Source: CAVVMA01 sp963830715
GTDB taxonomy: Bacteria; Desulfobacterota; Binatia; Binatales; Binataceae
Assembly (NCBI GenBank): GCA_963830715.1
Contig: CAWHNS010000022.1
Span: forward strand, 62,001 to 126,000
Direction of reading: 5' to 3'
DNA length: 64,000 nucleotides
Below, in pieces: positions 30,262 to 39,510 of the stretch. Within the stretch, counting starts at the first letter, position 1; each line of letters starts with the position of its first letter. The notes beneath the pieces were generated by a model, which ran no database searches, was not told the DNA's origin, and saw only the letters and a program-made list of their open reading frames with translations. Both the position numbers and the translations under genes were made by a program.

Positions 30262-32032
30262 ATGCAATTTGCTCTGAAACGCGTGCTGGTCGTGCTCGCG
30301 GCGTTTTCGCTCACTGTGGCGGGTTGCGCCCGGCTGACGCGCGGGACGGAGAGCCCGGCGCAGACCGTCGGTGCCGAAGGCCGGCGCCCGTTCGACGGTG
30401 TCGCCCCGATTGAGATTCCCCCCGAAGCGCACGCGATGGCTGCCTTCCTCAAAGCCGAAGTCGCCACCAACGAAGGCGACCGCGATGAGGCGCTCAAGCA
30501 GTACGAGGAGGCAGTTCGCTACGATCCTGACAACGCAGAGTTGCTGGTCAGGCTCGCCACGCTCTATGTGCGCGACGGCCGGCTCAAGGACGCGCTCGAG
30601 CGGGTCAAGCACGCCGTGGCGATCGCTCCCGATTCGATCGATGCCCGCCTGCTGGCCGCCGGCGTCAGTTCGGCTCTCGGCGACGACGGTTATGCCGAGA
30701 GTCAATATCGCGAGGTGCTGAAGCTCGATCCGCACAACCAGGAGGCGTACCTGTACCTGGGGACGCTCAACGCAAAGCGCGGCAACTATGACGAGGCGCT
30801 GAAAATCTTCCAGCGCCTGATAGACATCGATCCCGGTTCCTTCCTCGGCTATTACTACGCCGGGCGCGTGATGGCCTCTGCCAAGAACTACCCGCAAGCC
30901 GAGACCTATTACCGCAAGGCGCTCAAGCTCAATCCGCAATCTGAACTGGTGTTGCTCGACCTGGGCGTGCTGCGCGAAGCCGAAGGCAAGCAGCAGGACG
31001 CGATCGGGCTGTACCAGAAGATCCTCCAGATCAATCCGAACAATGAGATGGTCCGGCGCCATCTGGCCGATATCTACGTCGGCGAGAAGAAATACGACCA
31101 GGCACTCGGCGAGTTTCGTCGGCTCGAGGAGAGCAGCACCACGCCAACCGACACCAGGATCAAAATAGGACTGCTGTACTTCGAACGCGGCGACTACGAC
31201 CGCGCCGCTACCGAGTTCAACCTGGTGCTCGGTTCCGAGCCGGACAACAGCCGGGTGCATTACTACCTCGGCACCGTCTACACGGAGTTGAACGAGAACA
31301 GCAAGGCCGCGTCGGAATTCGGGAAGATACCCAAGGGCGCCGACCACTACGTCGAATCGCGCCTGCAACTGGCCTATCTCGACGACAAGGACAAGCGATA
31401 CGACGACGCGATCGCGGCGTTGCAGGACGCGCTCGCGCAGCGCCCCGACGATGGTGAGATTATCGGATTCCTGGTGGGCGTCTACCGCGAGAAAAAGAAC
31501 ATGACGGCCGCCATCGAGCTGGCTAAAAAGCTGGTGAGCCTCGACCCGAGAAACGACAAGTATCACTTCACCCTCGGCTCGCTCTACGACGAGAACAAGC
31601 AGAAGCAGGACGGCGTGGCCGAAATGCGGCGGGCGATCGAGCTGAATCCGAGCAACGCGCAGGCGCTTAACTATCTCGGCTACACCTACGCCGAGGAGGG
31701 CGACCATCTCGACGAAGCCGAGCGGCTGGTCAAGCACGCTCTCGATATCGAGCCGGAAGACGGCTTTTACGTCGAACAGCCTCGGATGGGTTTACTTCCA
31801 GAAAGGGCAGTATCGGAAGGCCGTGGAGCAGCTCGAGCGCGCGGTTACCCTGACCGACGACGATCCCACTATTGCGGAGCACCTCGGCGACGCCTACGCC
31901 AAACTCGGCAAACTTCGCGAGGCGCGCCACGAGTACCAGGATGCGCTGAAGAAGGCCGACGAAAGCGATCAGATCGAGAGGCTCAAGAGCAAGCTTCAGG
32001 GCCTGCAGAGTGTGGGCAGCGCCGCGCAATAG
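30262..32032 (+). pseudogene. tetratricopeptide-repeat lipoprotein, single frameshift near the 3' end
   Basis: A lipoprotein with a signal sequence (L-V-V-L-A-A-F-S-L-T-V-A-G-C) and a long array of TPR units. Examples are N-A-E-L-L-V-R-L-A-T-L-Y and N-Q-E-A-Y-L-Y-L-G-T-L-N-A-K-R-G-N-Y-D-E-A. The reading is clean to D-G-F-Y-V. One extra A at 31775-31776 then shifts the frame; the true continuation is D-S-L-G-W-V-Y-F-Q-K-G-Q-Y-R-K-A, running to the TAG at 32030-32032. The whole would be about 590 residues. TPR lipoproteins of this type work as scaffolds in envelope assembly. The ATG at 30262 gives the lipoprotein signal. The shift could be a sequence error. Confidence 0.85.
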
Positions 32033-32063
32033 CCGGCGTATCGGCGCCGCTAGTCCCGTCACG

Positions 32064-32926
32064 ATGCGGAATCGAATCGCGGCGGCTGCTCTCGTTCTCT
32101 TCCTCGGCGCCGTCGCGGTCCAGTTGGGAGCCTGTTCGCTCACCACGACCAATCCTCCGCCGACCGACGGAAGCCGCGCCGCAGCAATCCGGGTCCGATA
32201 TTGCGCGGGCGATCGAATTGACTCACGCACTCGCTGAGCGCGATCGCGGACTCGACTCGATGCAGACCCCGGCGGTGATGGAATACTCCAACCCGGAGCA
32301 TCATCTGAAGGCCCGCGAGGTGATCACGGTCCGCAGGCCGCAGGACCTGAGAATTGAGGCGTTGTCGCCATTCGGGGTGGCCCTGGTGGTTGCCGCGAAG
32401 GACTCGCGGCTCGCGATCTTCCGATCCTCCGACAACACCCTGATGCATGGAGCGGCGACCGCCGACACGCTCAATCGCTTCGCGCAGGTGCCGCTTGCGC
32501 CCAAGCCGGCCGTCGATCTTCTGCTGGGCCTCGCGCCCGACTTAAGTCTGCTCTCCACAACCCCCGAGTCGGCGCGGAACCGAGGGCGACCTGCTCATCG
32601 CCTCCTATCGACTGCCGGACGGGAGCACGCTCGAACTCGGATTCTCGGGCGGCCAGCTTGCGCTCGTTCGCCATCGCCTCGATGACGACCGCATCAGCTA
32701 CGAGGTCCGTTACAGTGACTTCCAGGATATCGGCGGCCTGATGATGGCCTACCAGGTGGATGTCGACTTCCCGATCGCGCAAAGCCAGGTGAAGTTCCGC
32801 TTCCAGCGGCCGATCGTGAACGGCCCGATTGCCGATTCGATGTTCGAGCTGCTGCCCGGAGCTTCCACCCGGGAAATCGACCTCGATCGCCAGGCCGGAT
32901 ACCTGGCGGCCGGTTCGCGCGGCTGA
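32064..32926 (+). pseudogene. LolB/DUF4292-like outer-membrane lipoprotein, two frameshifts
   Basis: The start at 32064 gives a lipoprotein signal ending L-G-A-C-S. A tandem CGAC-CGAC at 32161-32168 fits a four-base duplication that shifts the frame; the next frame reads P-T-E-A-A-P-Q-Q-S-G-S-D-I-A-R-A. It carries on through D-L-R-I-E-A-L-S-P-F-G-V-A-L-V-V, a LolB/DUF4292 hallmark. A second shift near 32576 leads to G-D-L-L-I-A-S-Y-R-L-P-D-G and on to the TGA at 32924-32926. The family folds like LolB, which inserts lipoproteins in the outer membrane. Two independent indels within 420 bases suggest either decay or poor local sequence. Confidence 0.7.
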
Positions 32927-32936
32927 GGCTTGCGTG

Positions 32937-34634
32937 ATGAGCAAGCGCGCGCCGATAATCGCCATCCTGATCGCGCTCGGGACCGCATCTGGATGCCGCG
33001 TTAATCGCGCCGCGCCCGATCACTCCAAAGAACAGGTGCTATACACGGCAACGATCAGCGATCCGCGCACCTTCAATCCGCTGCTGGTCACAGACGCCGT
33101 TTCCGATCGCATCCTGGCACAGCTGTTCGAAGGCCTCGTCAATGTAAATCCCGTCACGACGCTGCCCGAGCCGGATGTGGCGTCCTCCTGGGAGCTCAGC
33201 GACGGCGGCAAGACCATAACGTTTCATCTGCGCCGCGACGTCAAATGGTTCGACGGCCAGCCGCTGACCGCGCGCGACGTGTTATTCACGCTGAGCGCGA
33301 TTTACGACCCGCGCGTGCCCAACAGCCTCCGGCCGATACTGACGATCGACGGCCAGCCGATAAAGGCGTCGGCGCCCGACGACTACACCGTGGTCATGAG
33401 GATGCCGCGTCCGTTCGCGCCGATCCTCTACTCGATCGGGTTCGGAATCCTGCCGGAGCATCTGCTCCGCGAAGCGCACGATTCGGGCGGCTTCAATCGC
33501 GTCTGGGGCATCGACACTTCGCCGGACAAGATCGTCGGGATGGGCCCCTTTCGCATGACCCGATACGTTCCGGCGCAGTTCGTCTCGTACATACGCAATC
33601 CGGACTACTGGATGCGCGACGAGAACGGCGCGCGCCTGCCGCGGCTGCGCGGCCGGGAGCTGCTGATCGTGCAGGACCAGAACGCCGCGTACCTGAAGTT
33701 CCTGTCCGGACAGATCGATGCTCACAGCCCCCGTCCCGAGGAAGTGCTCGACTTGCGGAACAAGGCCGCCTCGATGCGGATCACGATAAGAGAGATCGGA
33801 ATCGACGCCGGCGACTTGTTCTTCTCCTTCAATCGCAACCCGCGCCACTATGTGCGCAACGGCGTGACCGATCCGAAGCTTCGATGGTTCACCGACTTGA
33901 ACTTCCTGCGCGCGATCGCGCACGCAGTCGACAAACGATCGATGATCAGTCTCTGCTTCCACGGCCTCGGCGAGCCGGCGGTGGCCAGCATCTCGCCGGC
34001 CAACAGGATTTTCCACGATCCCAACCTGAAGGATTACGACTATGACCTTAAGCTGGCCGCGCAACTGCTGGAGTCAGCGGGTTATCATCTCGTCAAGCCG
34101 GGCGTTCGCGTCGATCCGGGCGGCGTGCCGATCGAGTTCAACCTCATGACCAGCACCGGCGCGGCGGTGGCCGATAAGATGTGTGCGATCTTCAAGCAGG
34201 ATCTCGCCAATCTCGGAATCCGCGTTGACTACCGGCCGCTCGAATTCACCACCGTCGTCGAGAAGCTCGATTCGAGCTTCGACTGGGATTGCGTCCTGAT
34301 CGGTTTCACCGGCGGAGATGTCGAGCCGAACAACGGCGCCAACGTCTACCGCAGCTCGGGCAATCTGCACCTCTGGAATCCCGGCCAGAAGACTCCCGCA
34401 ACGCCGTGGGAGGCCGAAATCGATCGGTTGCTTGACCAGGGATCGGCCGAGATGGACACCAGCAAACGCGCGCCGTACTACTGGCGCATCCAGGAAATCC
34501 TGCACGGCCAGTTGCCGGTTATCGAGACCGTCCGCCAGGAGGATTTTACTGCTTACAAAAACCAGCTCGAGGACTACAATCCGACCGTGTGGGGACCGTA
34601 CAGGCCTGAATTGATCCGGTTCCGCGCGGAATAG
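32937..34634 (+). CDS. peptide ABC transporter substrate-binding lipoprotein (SBP family 5)
   Basis: A 565-residue periplasmic binding protein of the DppA/OppA family. The start at 32937 gives a short signal with a cysteine after T-A-S-G. Near residue 50 it reads D-P-R-T-F-N-P-L-L-V-T-D-A, and later L-F-E-G-L-V-N-V-N, W-E-L-S-D-G-G-K-T-I-T-F-H-L-R and W-F-D-G-Q-P-L-T-A-R-D-V. These are all standard for family 5. It begins ten bases after the LolB-like gene and is followed by two permease genes, so it belongs to one transport unit. The ligand is probably a peptide or similar. Confidence 0.93.
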   Translation: MSKRAPIIAILIALGTASGCRVNRAAPDHSKEQVLYTATISDPRTFNPLLVTDAVSDRILAQLFEGLVNVNPVTTLPEPDVASSWELSDGGKTITFHLRRDVKWFDGQPLTARDVLFTLSAIYDPRVPNSLRPILTIDGQPIKASAPDDYTVVMRMPRPFAPILYSIGFGILPEHLLREAHDSGGFNRVWGIDTSPDKIVGMGPFRMTRYVPAQFVSYIRNPDYWMRDENGARLPRLRGRELLIVQDQNAAYLKFLSGQIDAHSPRPEEVLDLRNKAASMRITIREIGIDAGDLFFSFNRNPRHYVRNGVTDPKLRWFTDLNFLRAIAHAVDKRSMISLCFHGLGEPAVASISPANRIFHDPNLKDYDYDLKLAAQLLESAGYHLVKPGVRVDPGGVPIEFNLMTSTGAAVADKMCAIFKQDLANLGIRVDYRPLEFTTVVEKLDSSFDWDCVLIGFTGGDVEPNNGANVYRSSGNLHLWNPGQKTPATPWEAEIDRLLDQGSAEMDTSKRAPYYWRIQEILHGQLPVIETVRQEDFTAYKNQLEDYNPTVWGPYRPELIRFRAE

Positions 34635-34653
34635 CAAAGGAGTAGCCACAAGA

Positions 34654-34744
34654 GTAGCCACCGATGAACACGGATGAATACTGATTGGATTCTAACTGCT
34701 ATTCTCCCCCGATTCCGCGTTCATCAGTGTTCGTCTGTGGCTAC
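34654..34744. repeat. inverted repeat of the GCCACCGATGAACACGG family
   Basis: Left arm gtagccaccgatgaacacgg and right arm cagtgttcgtctgtggctac are imperfect inverted copies about 50 bases apart. This pattern occurs between genes in many unrelated bacteria. Here it separates the binding protein from its permease and could cause partial termination or protect RNA ends. Confidence 0.65.
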
Positions 34745-34764
34745 TGCCTTCTCCGCCTGACCTG

Positions 34765-35742
34765 ATGGCTCGATTCATCCTGAGGCGTGTGCTCAACATG
34801 ATCCCGCTCGTCATCGGGATCACGTTTCTGTCTTTCCTCGCGATGTCGCTGGTGCCGGGCGATTTCCTCTCCAGCCTCAAGCTTAACCCCTCCATCTCGC
34901 CCGCCGTGATCCACCAGATGGAAGCCGAGTTCGGCCTCGATCAGCCGCTGCTCGTCCGCTACCTCAAGTGGCTGTGGGGCGCGATGCACCTCGATTTCGG
35001 CATCTCGCTCGCTTATCGGGTCAGCGTCGTCAACCTGATCTCGTCGCGCGCGTTCAACACGCTGATTCTCGCGGTCAGCAGCATCCTGGTCTCATGGATG
35101 CTCGCGATTCCGATCGGAATCATCGTCGCGGTAAGGCAGGATACGATCCTCGATCGGGTGCTGTCGTTCCTCGCCTTCTTCGGGATGTCGCTGCCGAGCT
35201 TCTTCTTCGCGTTCCTGGCGATGTACTTCGCGCTGCGTACCGGATGGTTTCCGGTCGGCGGCACGGTTTCAGTTGACTACGCAGCGCTCGACATCTGGGG
35301 AAAGCTGGCCGACCGCGTGAACCATCTGATCCTGCCGGTGATCGTGCTCGGCACGGGCGGGATGGCCGGGCTGATGCGCCTGATGCGCTCGCAGATCCTG
35401 GAGATCAAGAACTCGGAATTCGTCCGGACCGCGCGGGCCAAGGGACTCTCCGAGCGCGTCGTGATCTACAAGCACGTGCTGCGAAACGCGCTCAACCCGT
35501 TCGTGACGATGGCGGGTTACAGCCTCGCCGACCTGCTGAGCGGCGCCGCCTTGGTCGAAGCCGTGATGAACCTGCAGGGGCTCGGATTGCTGCTGCTCGA
35601 CGCGGTCCGCTCGCTCGATATCTACCTGGTGATGGGGTCGGTCCTGATGGGTGCGGCGATGCTTCTGATCGGCAACCTGCTTGCGGATATCGCATTGGTA
35701 GCGGTCGATCCGCGGGTCGATTTCTCCTCGTCGCGGCAATGA
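34765..35742 (+). CDS. ABC transporter permease (DppB type)
   Basis: A 325-residue inner-membrane permease of the dipeptide/oligopeptide/nickel group. The N terminus M-A-R-F-I-L-R-R-V-L-N-M-I-P-L and helix 1 are typical. The EAA-type loop E-F-V-R-T-A-R-A-K-G-L-S-E near residue 220 would dock an ATPase. It ends with a four-base ATGA overlap to the next permease, so the two are translated together. No ATPase gene follows in the window. Confidence 0.92.
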   Translation: MARFILRRVLNMIPLVIGITFLSFLAMSLVPGDFLSSLKLNPSISPAVIHQMEAEFGLDQPLLVRYLKWLWGAMHLDFGISLAYRVSVVNLISSRAFNTLILAVSSILVSWMLAIPIGIIVAVRQDTILDRVLSFLAFFGMSLPSFFFAFLAMYFALRTGWFPVGGTVSVDYAALDIWGKLADRVNHLILPVIVLGTGGMAGLMRLMRSQILEIKNSEFVRTARAKGLSERVVIYKHVLRNALNPFVTMAGYSLADLLSGAALVEAVMNLQGLGLLLLDAVRSLDIYLVMGSVLMGAAMLLIGNLLADIALVAVDPRVDFSSSRQ

Positions 35743-36883
35743 GCGACGCCGCCGGAGCAATCGATGTCGCACGCTCTCGGGCGCCGGCCGGGCGCGCGCC
35801 GGCGATAATCGTGGGCGGCTCGCCACGCTTGCACGCGAGTGGCGATGGGCCTCGTGGCCGGTCCGCGCCTCCGCCGTGTGCCTGATCTTCTTCTACGCGC
35901 TCGCGGCCGCGTCGCCGGTTTTCGCGCCTTACGATCCGACGCTCCAGTACCGCGAGATGCCCGATTGCCCTCCGATGGCCCTGTACCTGAGCGCCGCATC
36001 GGATCGGGCGCGAGGTTTTTTCTATACCTATCCGATGAAAATGGCGGACCCGCTGGAACGAAAGTTCGCGGAGGACCGGGGCCGCAAGATCTTCGTGCAT
36101 ATCCTGAGCCGCGGTCACCTGTTCACCACCGACGCCGCCGATGGGCCCTACTTCATGCTTGGCAGCGACGGGCTCGGACGCGATCTGTTCTCGCGCATTG
36201 TTTACGGCGCGCGCGTCAGCATGTGCGTCGGCCTGGTCGGCGTGCTTATAACCTTCTCGCTCGGCATCACGGTCGGCGCGTTTTCCGGCTACGTGGGCGG
36301 ACTCACCGACAACCTGATCATGCGATGGTCTGAAATTGAAATGTCGCTGCCGTCGTTTTATTTTCTGCTCGCGCTGGCGGCGGTGATTCCGCCCGGGATG
36401 GGCGCGGTCGAGACCTTCTTCACGATCGTCGCGATCATGAGCTTCATCAGTTGGGCGGGCTTCGCCCGGATCATCCGCGGAATGTCGGCGTCAGTGCGAT
36501 CGCGCCCGTACGTCGAGGCCGCGCGCGCGCTCGGCGCTCCCGGCTATCGCGTGATGGTGCTGCACGTGATCCCGTCCGTGATTGGGTACGCGGTCGTGGC
36601 CGCGACCCTTTCGATCCCCGGCTTCATCCTGGGTGAAAGCGCGCTGTCGCTGCTCGGGCTGGGAATCCAGGAGCCGGCCGCCAGTTGGGGCAATCTGCTC
36701 GCGCAGGCCCAGGACGTTCAGAACCTCGCGCGCTACCCGTGGATTCTGATTCCGGGCATTTTCGTTTTCCTGGCCGTGATGTCGTTCAACTTCCTGGGCG
36801 ACCATCTGCGCGATCGCCTCGACCCGACGACCGCAGCCGCGTTCTCGCGCCGCTCCGCGTCGCGCCTACGGGGACGAGACTGA
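35739..36883 (+). CDS. ABC transporter permease (DppC type), 5' end probably frameshifted
   Basis: The second permease of the pair. The main reading from 35876 (GTG) carries the usual body: I-F-F-Y-A-L-A-A-A-S-P-V-F-A-P-Y-D, F-M-L-G-S-D-G-L-G-R-D-L-F-S-R and the loop S-R-P-Y-V-E-A-A-R-A-L-G-like S-R-P... (V-R-S-R-P-Y-V-E-A-A-R-A-L-G) near the end. The usual cytosolic N terminus is in two frames. ATG at 35739 opens M-S-D-A-A-G-A-I-D-V-A-R, while R-E-W-R-W-A-S-W-P-V-R-A-S-A just before helix 1 is in the frame of the body. One base missing near 35815 would join them. If the gap is real, translation could still begin at the GTG at 35876. Confidence 0.8.
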
Positions 36884-36893
36884 GCTTGTGATC

Positions 36894-37292
36894 TCAGGTC
36901 TTCGGCGGCATCTGCTTGAGCTCGATGACGTTGCCTTCGGGGTCGCGGATGTAGATCGACATTCCCATGCCGCGGGCGCCGTAACGCATCGCCGGCTCGC
37001 CGAGAACCTCCACCTGATGCTCGCGCAGATGGCGCGCAACTTCGTTCATGTCCGATGCCTCGATCCCGAGGCACACATGATCGACGTTGCAGCCCTCCTC
37101 CACGCGCGCAGTCCGGGCCGGTACGAGATCGATCATGCACTGTCCCGCGCGAAGCTGGATTAGTCCGATCGCCTCGATTCGGCGCTCCTCCCTGAGTCCC
37201 AGCATCTCGGTGTAGAACCGGAGCGTCCGCGCCTGCTCGCGGCATCGCAGCACAACGTGATCGAGTTCCGCTATTCCGAACGGCCTCTCCAT
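36894..37292 (-). CDS. VOC-family (glyoxalase/bleomycin-resistance) protein
   Basis: A 132-residue protein of the vicinal oxygen chelate fold, starting at the ATG at 37292. It has the expected L-D-H-V-V-L-R-C near residue 10, L-R-F-Y-T-E-M-L-G-L near 23, V-D-H-V-C-L-G-I near 70 and I-Y-I-R-D-P-E-G-N-V-I-E-L near the end. The H and E positions would bind a divalent metal. The family includes lyases, dioxygenases and drug-binding proteins; which one applies cannot be told. Confidence 0.85.
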   Translation of the reverse strand: MERPFGIAELDHVVLRCREQARTLRFYTEMLGLREERRIEAIGLIQLRAGQCMIDLVPARTARVEEGCNVDHVCLGIEASDMNEVARHLREHQVEVLGEPAMRYGARGMGMSIYIRDPEGNVIELKQMPPKT

Positions 37293-37307
37293 CGATGAAG
37301 GAGAATA

Positions 37308-37371
37308 AACCACAAAGACACAAAGGCACAAAGGAAGTGCGTGTTCTTCGCGTCTTCGTGCCTTTGTGGTT
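37308..37371. repeat. inverted repeat of the ACCACAAAG family (best-kept copy)
   Basis: Arms aaccacaaagacacaaaggc and cttcgtgcctttgtggtt pair well across a short centre (37308-37371). It lies in the space between two diverging genes. Compare 28476-28535 and 18238-18300. Confidence 0.7.
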
Positions 37372-37465
37372 AGTTCCGGTGCCTTGAAGCTGCGCCGCCC
37401 GGCGTGCGATGCTTCCGGCGCTGGCTAAGCCAAATCGCCGCACTGTGAAGGAGCGCGACAATCCA

Positions 37466-38236
37466 ATGGCTGACGAAATCCTCAAAGTCGAACGCAATCG
37501 CAATTACGCAACCCTGACGCTCAACCGCACCGAGAAACGCAACGCCCTCAATCAGCCGCTGATCGAGGCCCTCGATAAGGCGCTCAGATCGATCGAGACC
37601 GACAAGGAAATCCGCGCCGTGGTTCTGCGGGGCGAAGGCGCGCACTTCTGCGCCGGTATCGACCTGGCGGAGGTCGAGCGCGCCGAAAGCGGCCACAATC
37701 CGACCACGTTGGAGACGGCCTTCGGGCGCCTCGAGCGGCTGGCGGTTCCCACTATCGCGGCGATCCAGGGGGCGGCGCTGGCCGGCGGCCTCGAGCTCGC
37801 GCTGCATTGCGACCTTCGAATCTGCGCCGAGGATGCCCGGCTCGGGATGACGCTCGGCCGCGTCGGACTGATGGTGCCCTACGACTTCACGCGCAAGCTG
37901 ATCGAGATAATCGGCTCGCCGAACACCGCTTATATCCTCTATACCGCCGATCAGGTCGACGGTCGGCGGGCGCTCGCGATGGGGATGGTTCACGAGATCG
38001 TGCCCGCCGCGAAGCTGAATGAATCCGCCGGCGCGCTGGCCGAGAAGATCGCGGGCAATGCGCCGCTTTCGCTGCGCGCGATGAAAGCGACGGTCCGCCG
38101 ATGCATGAGCGAGACGTTCGACGCCTATCACGATGACCTTCTCGAACTGGCTCGCGAAGTGCGCCGCAGCGAGGACGCCAAGGAGGGCGTGCGCGCCTTC
38201 CTGGAAAAACGCAAACCGGTCTGGCAGGCGCGATAG
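37466..38236 (+). CDS. enoyl-CoA hydratase/isomerase family protein
   Basis: A 256-residue crotonase-fold protein. The ATG at 37466 follows a GAAGGAG site. The oxyanion-hole motifs are present: H-F-C-A-G-I-D-L near residue 65 and A-L-A-G-G-L-E-L-A-L-H-C-D-L near 108. After those, L-G-M-T-L-G-R-V-G-L replaces the usual E-x-x-L-G-L-x-P, so the standard catalytic glutamates are not obvious. The exact reaction may differ from plain hydration. Its TAG touches the stop of the convergent GalT-like gene with no spacer. Confidence 0.88.
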   Translation: MADEILKVERNRNYATLTLNRTEKRNALNQPLIEALDKALRSIETDKEIRAVVLRGEGAHFCAGIDLAEVERAESGHNPTTLETAFGRLERLAVPTIAAIQGAALAGGLELALHCDLRICAEDARLGMTLGRVGLMVPYDFTRKLIEIIGSPNTAYILYTADQVDGRRALAMGMVHEIVPAAKLNESAGALAEKIAGNAPLSLRAMKATVRRCMSETFDAYHDDLLELAREVRRSEDAKEGVRAFLEKRKPVWQAR

Positions 38237-39266
38237 CTATCCGCGCGCGAGCGCCTTACGCAGCGCCGCCGCGCTATCCAGCAGCGTGCGCGGCACATTC
38301 AGCGTCCCCGCGACGTTCGAGTAAGGATAGAGCCTCGCGTTGACGTGGACGTGCAGCGGCAACTCCCCGGACTGATGAATCTCATAGTCCAGCGGGAGCG
38401 GACCCAGAATCCTCAGCACGCGATGGAGCGCGCGGGCGAACGGCTCCAGTTCCTCGGCTGACAAGTCGCCGATCATTCCGCGGAACTCCGGCATCACCAC
38501 ATCGTAGCTGCGCGGGAAAGCGCCGATCGGGCTCGCGTAGCTCACCACGCCGTCGCGGCTCTCGATTACCAGCCCCAACCGCTCGACCACTTCGAGCAGC
38601 TCGCGCCACAGATTGGGATTCGCGCGGCTCGCGCGCATCTCGGCTTCGAGCGCTGGCAGCGGGTCGGGGGCGCCGATGATCTGTTGATGGACGTGCGGCT
38701 GCGAGGCGCCCGATTCGCGCCCCTGGTTTTTCCGGATCACCACCGACCGCACGCGCGAATTGGAGAGCGTATGCCGAATCACCCGCGCGTCGCAGAGCAG
38801 GATCTGCAGGAAATGCTGCTCGCTGAGCGCGCCCGTGAAGAGCAGATCGTTTCGCGAACGAGGATGCTCCAGAAAGTGCCGCGGATCTTCCACCACCACG
38901 TAAGACTCGTTTCGATCGCCCGTCAGCTCGCCGGGAACGCGCGGGAAAAGGTTGTTGAAGACCCGAATCACCCACTGAGAGCGCTCGCGCGCGACCGCAT
39001 CCCAGCTCGGAACCTCGGCGGCGCTAACCCGCAGCAGCTCCGGCGGATCGAGGCCCTCATTGCCGGGGCAGAACGGACACGTCGTCCGTGGTCCGCTTCA
39101 CCTCGGCGGCATCGAGGACCGGCGCCGCCGGGTCGGGATCATCGCGGCCGGAGAGGGTGAAGGCGAAACTCTTTCCGCGCACGTCAACGACGTAGGAGAT
39201 CACTCCGGTTATCGGATTCCTGATCCAGACCAGAGCGCCGTTGCGGATTTCGTATTCGATCGCCAT
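38237..39266 (-). pseudogene. GalT-like nucleotidyltransferase (HIT superfamily), single frameshift
   Basis: The gene begins at 39266 (M-A-I-E-Y-E-I-R-N-G). One extra base at 39080 shifts the frame just before the zinc motif. In the next frame it reads C-P-F-C-P-G-N-E-G-L-D-P-P-E-L-L, the GalT N-terminal signature. It continues through W-V-I-R-V-F-N-N-L-F-P and S-Q-P-H-V-H-Q-Q-I-I-G, the place of the family's catalytic H-P-H. Total 1030 bases, or 343 codons plus one. GalT-like proteins exchange UMP or AMP between sugar phosphates; the substrate is not clear. Everything except the one base looks functional. Confidence 0.85.
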
Positions 39267-39422
39267 CGCGGGAGAGCAGTCCCCTTAAAGCATTGCAGCC
39301 GCCAGCTTTCAACGCGACCCGGGGTGATCCCATGCCAACCAATCAGCATGAACCAGGATACCCTGCACCGTCTGAACTTGACTCCTCGATAAGCCTCCGT
39401 TAATGCAGTTGAAGTCGAACGC

Positions 39423-39480
39423 AGCCCAAAATGCATTTGGGGTCTGGCGCTCCGCCTTGGCGGACACCGGGCTTTTTTTT
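39423..39480 (+). promoter_or_regulatory. possible attenuator or terminator ahead of the serine operon
   Basis: Two mutually exclusive pairings are visible. CCCAAA (39425-39430) can pair with TTTGGG (39436-39441), or AGCCC (39423-39427) can pair with GGGCT (39469-39473), which is followed at once by eight T. A small hairpin, TCCGC-CTTG-GCGGA, lies between. That is the layout of a transcription attenuator 30 bases before the aminotransferase start. A plain terminator of an upstream plus-strand transcript is the alternative. No known riboswitch consensus was recognised. Confidence 0.45.
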
Positions 39481-39510
39481 GGCCGTCGTGAATTGGGAAA
39501 TTGATCTGAC

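Noticed and set aside
30217..31737. Long minus-strand frame opposite the TPR lipoprotein
   Set aside because: Antisense to clear TPR repeats; no domain of its own.
39423..39480. Known riboswitch before the serine operon
   Set aside because: I could not match any named consensus, so only a generic attenuator is proposed.
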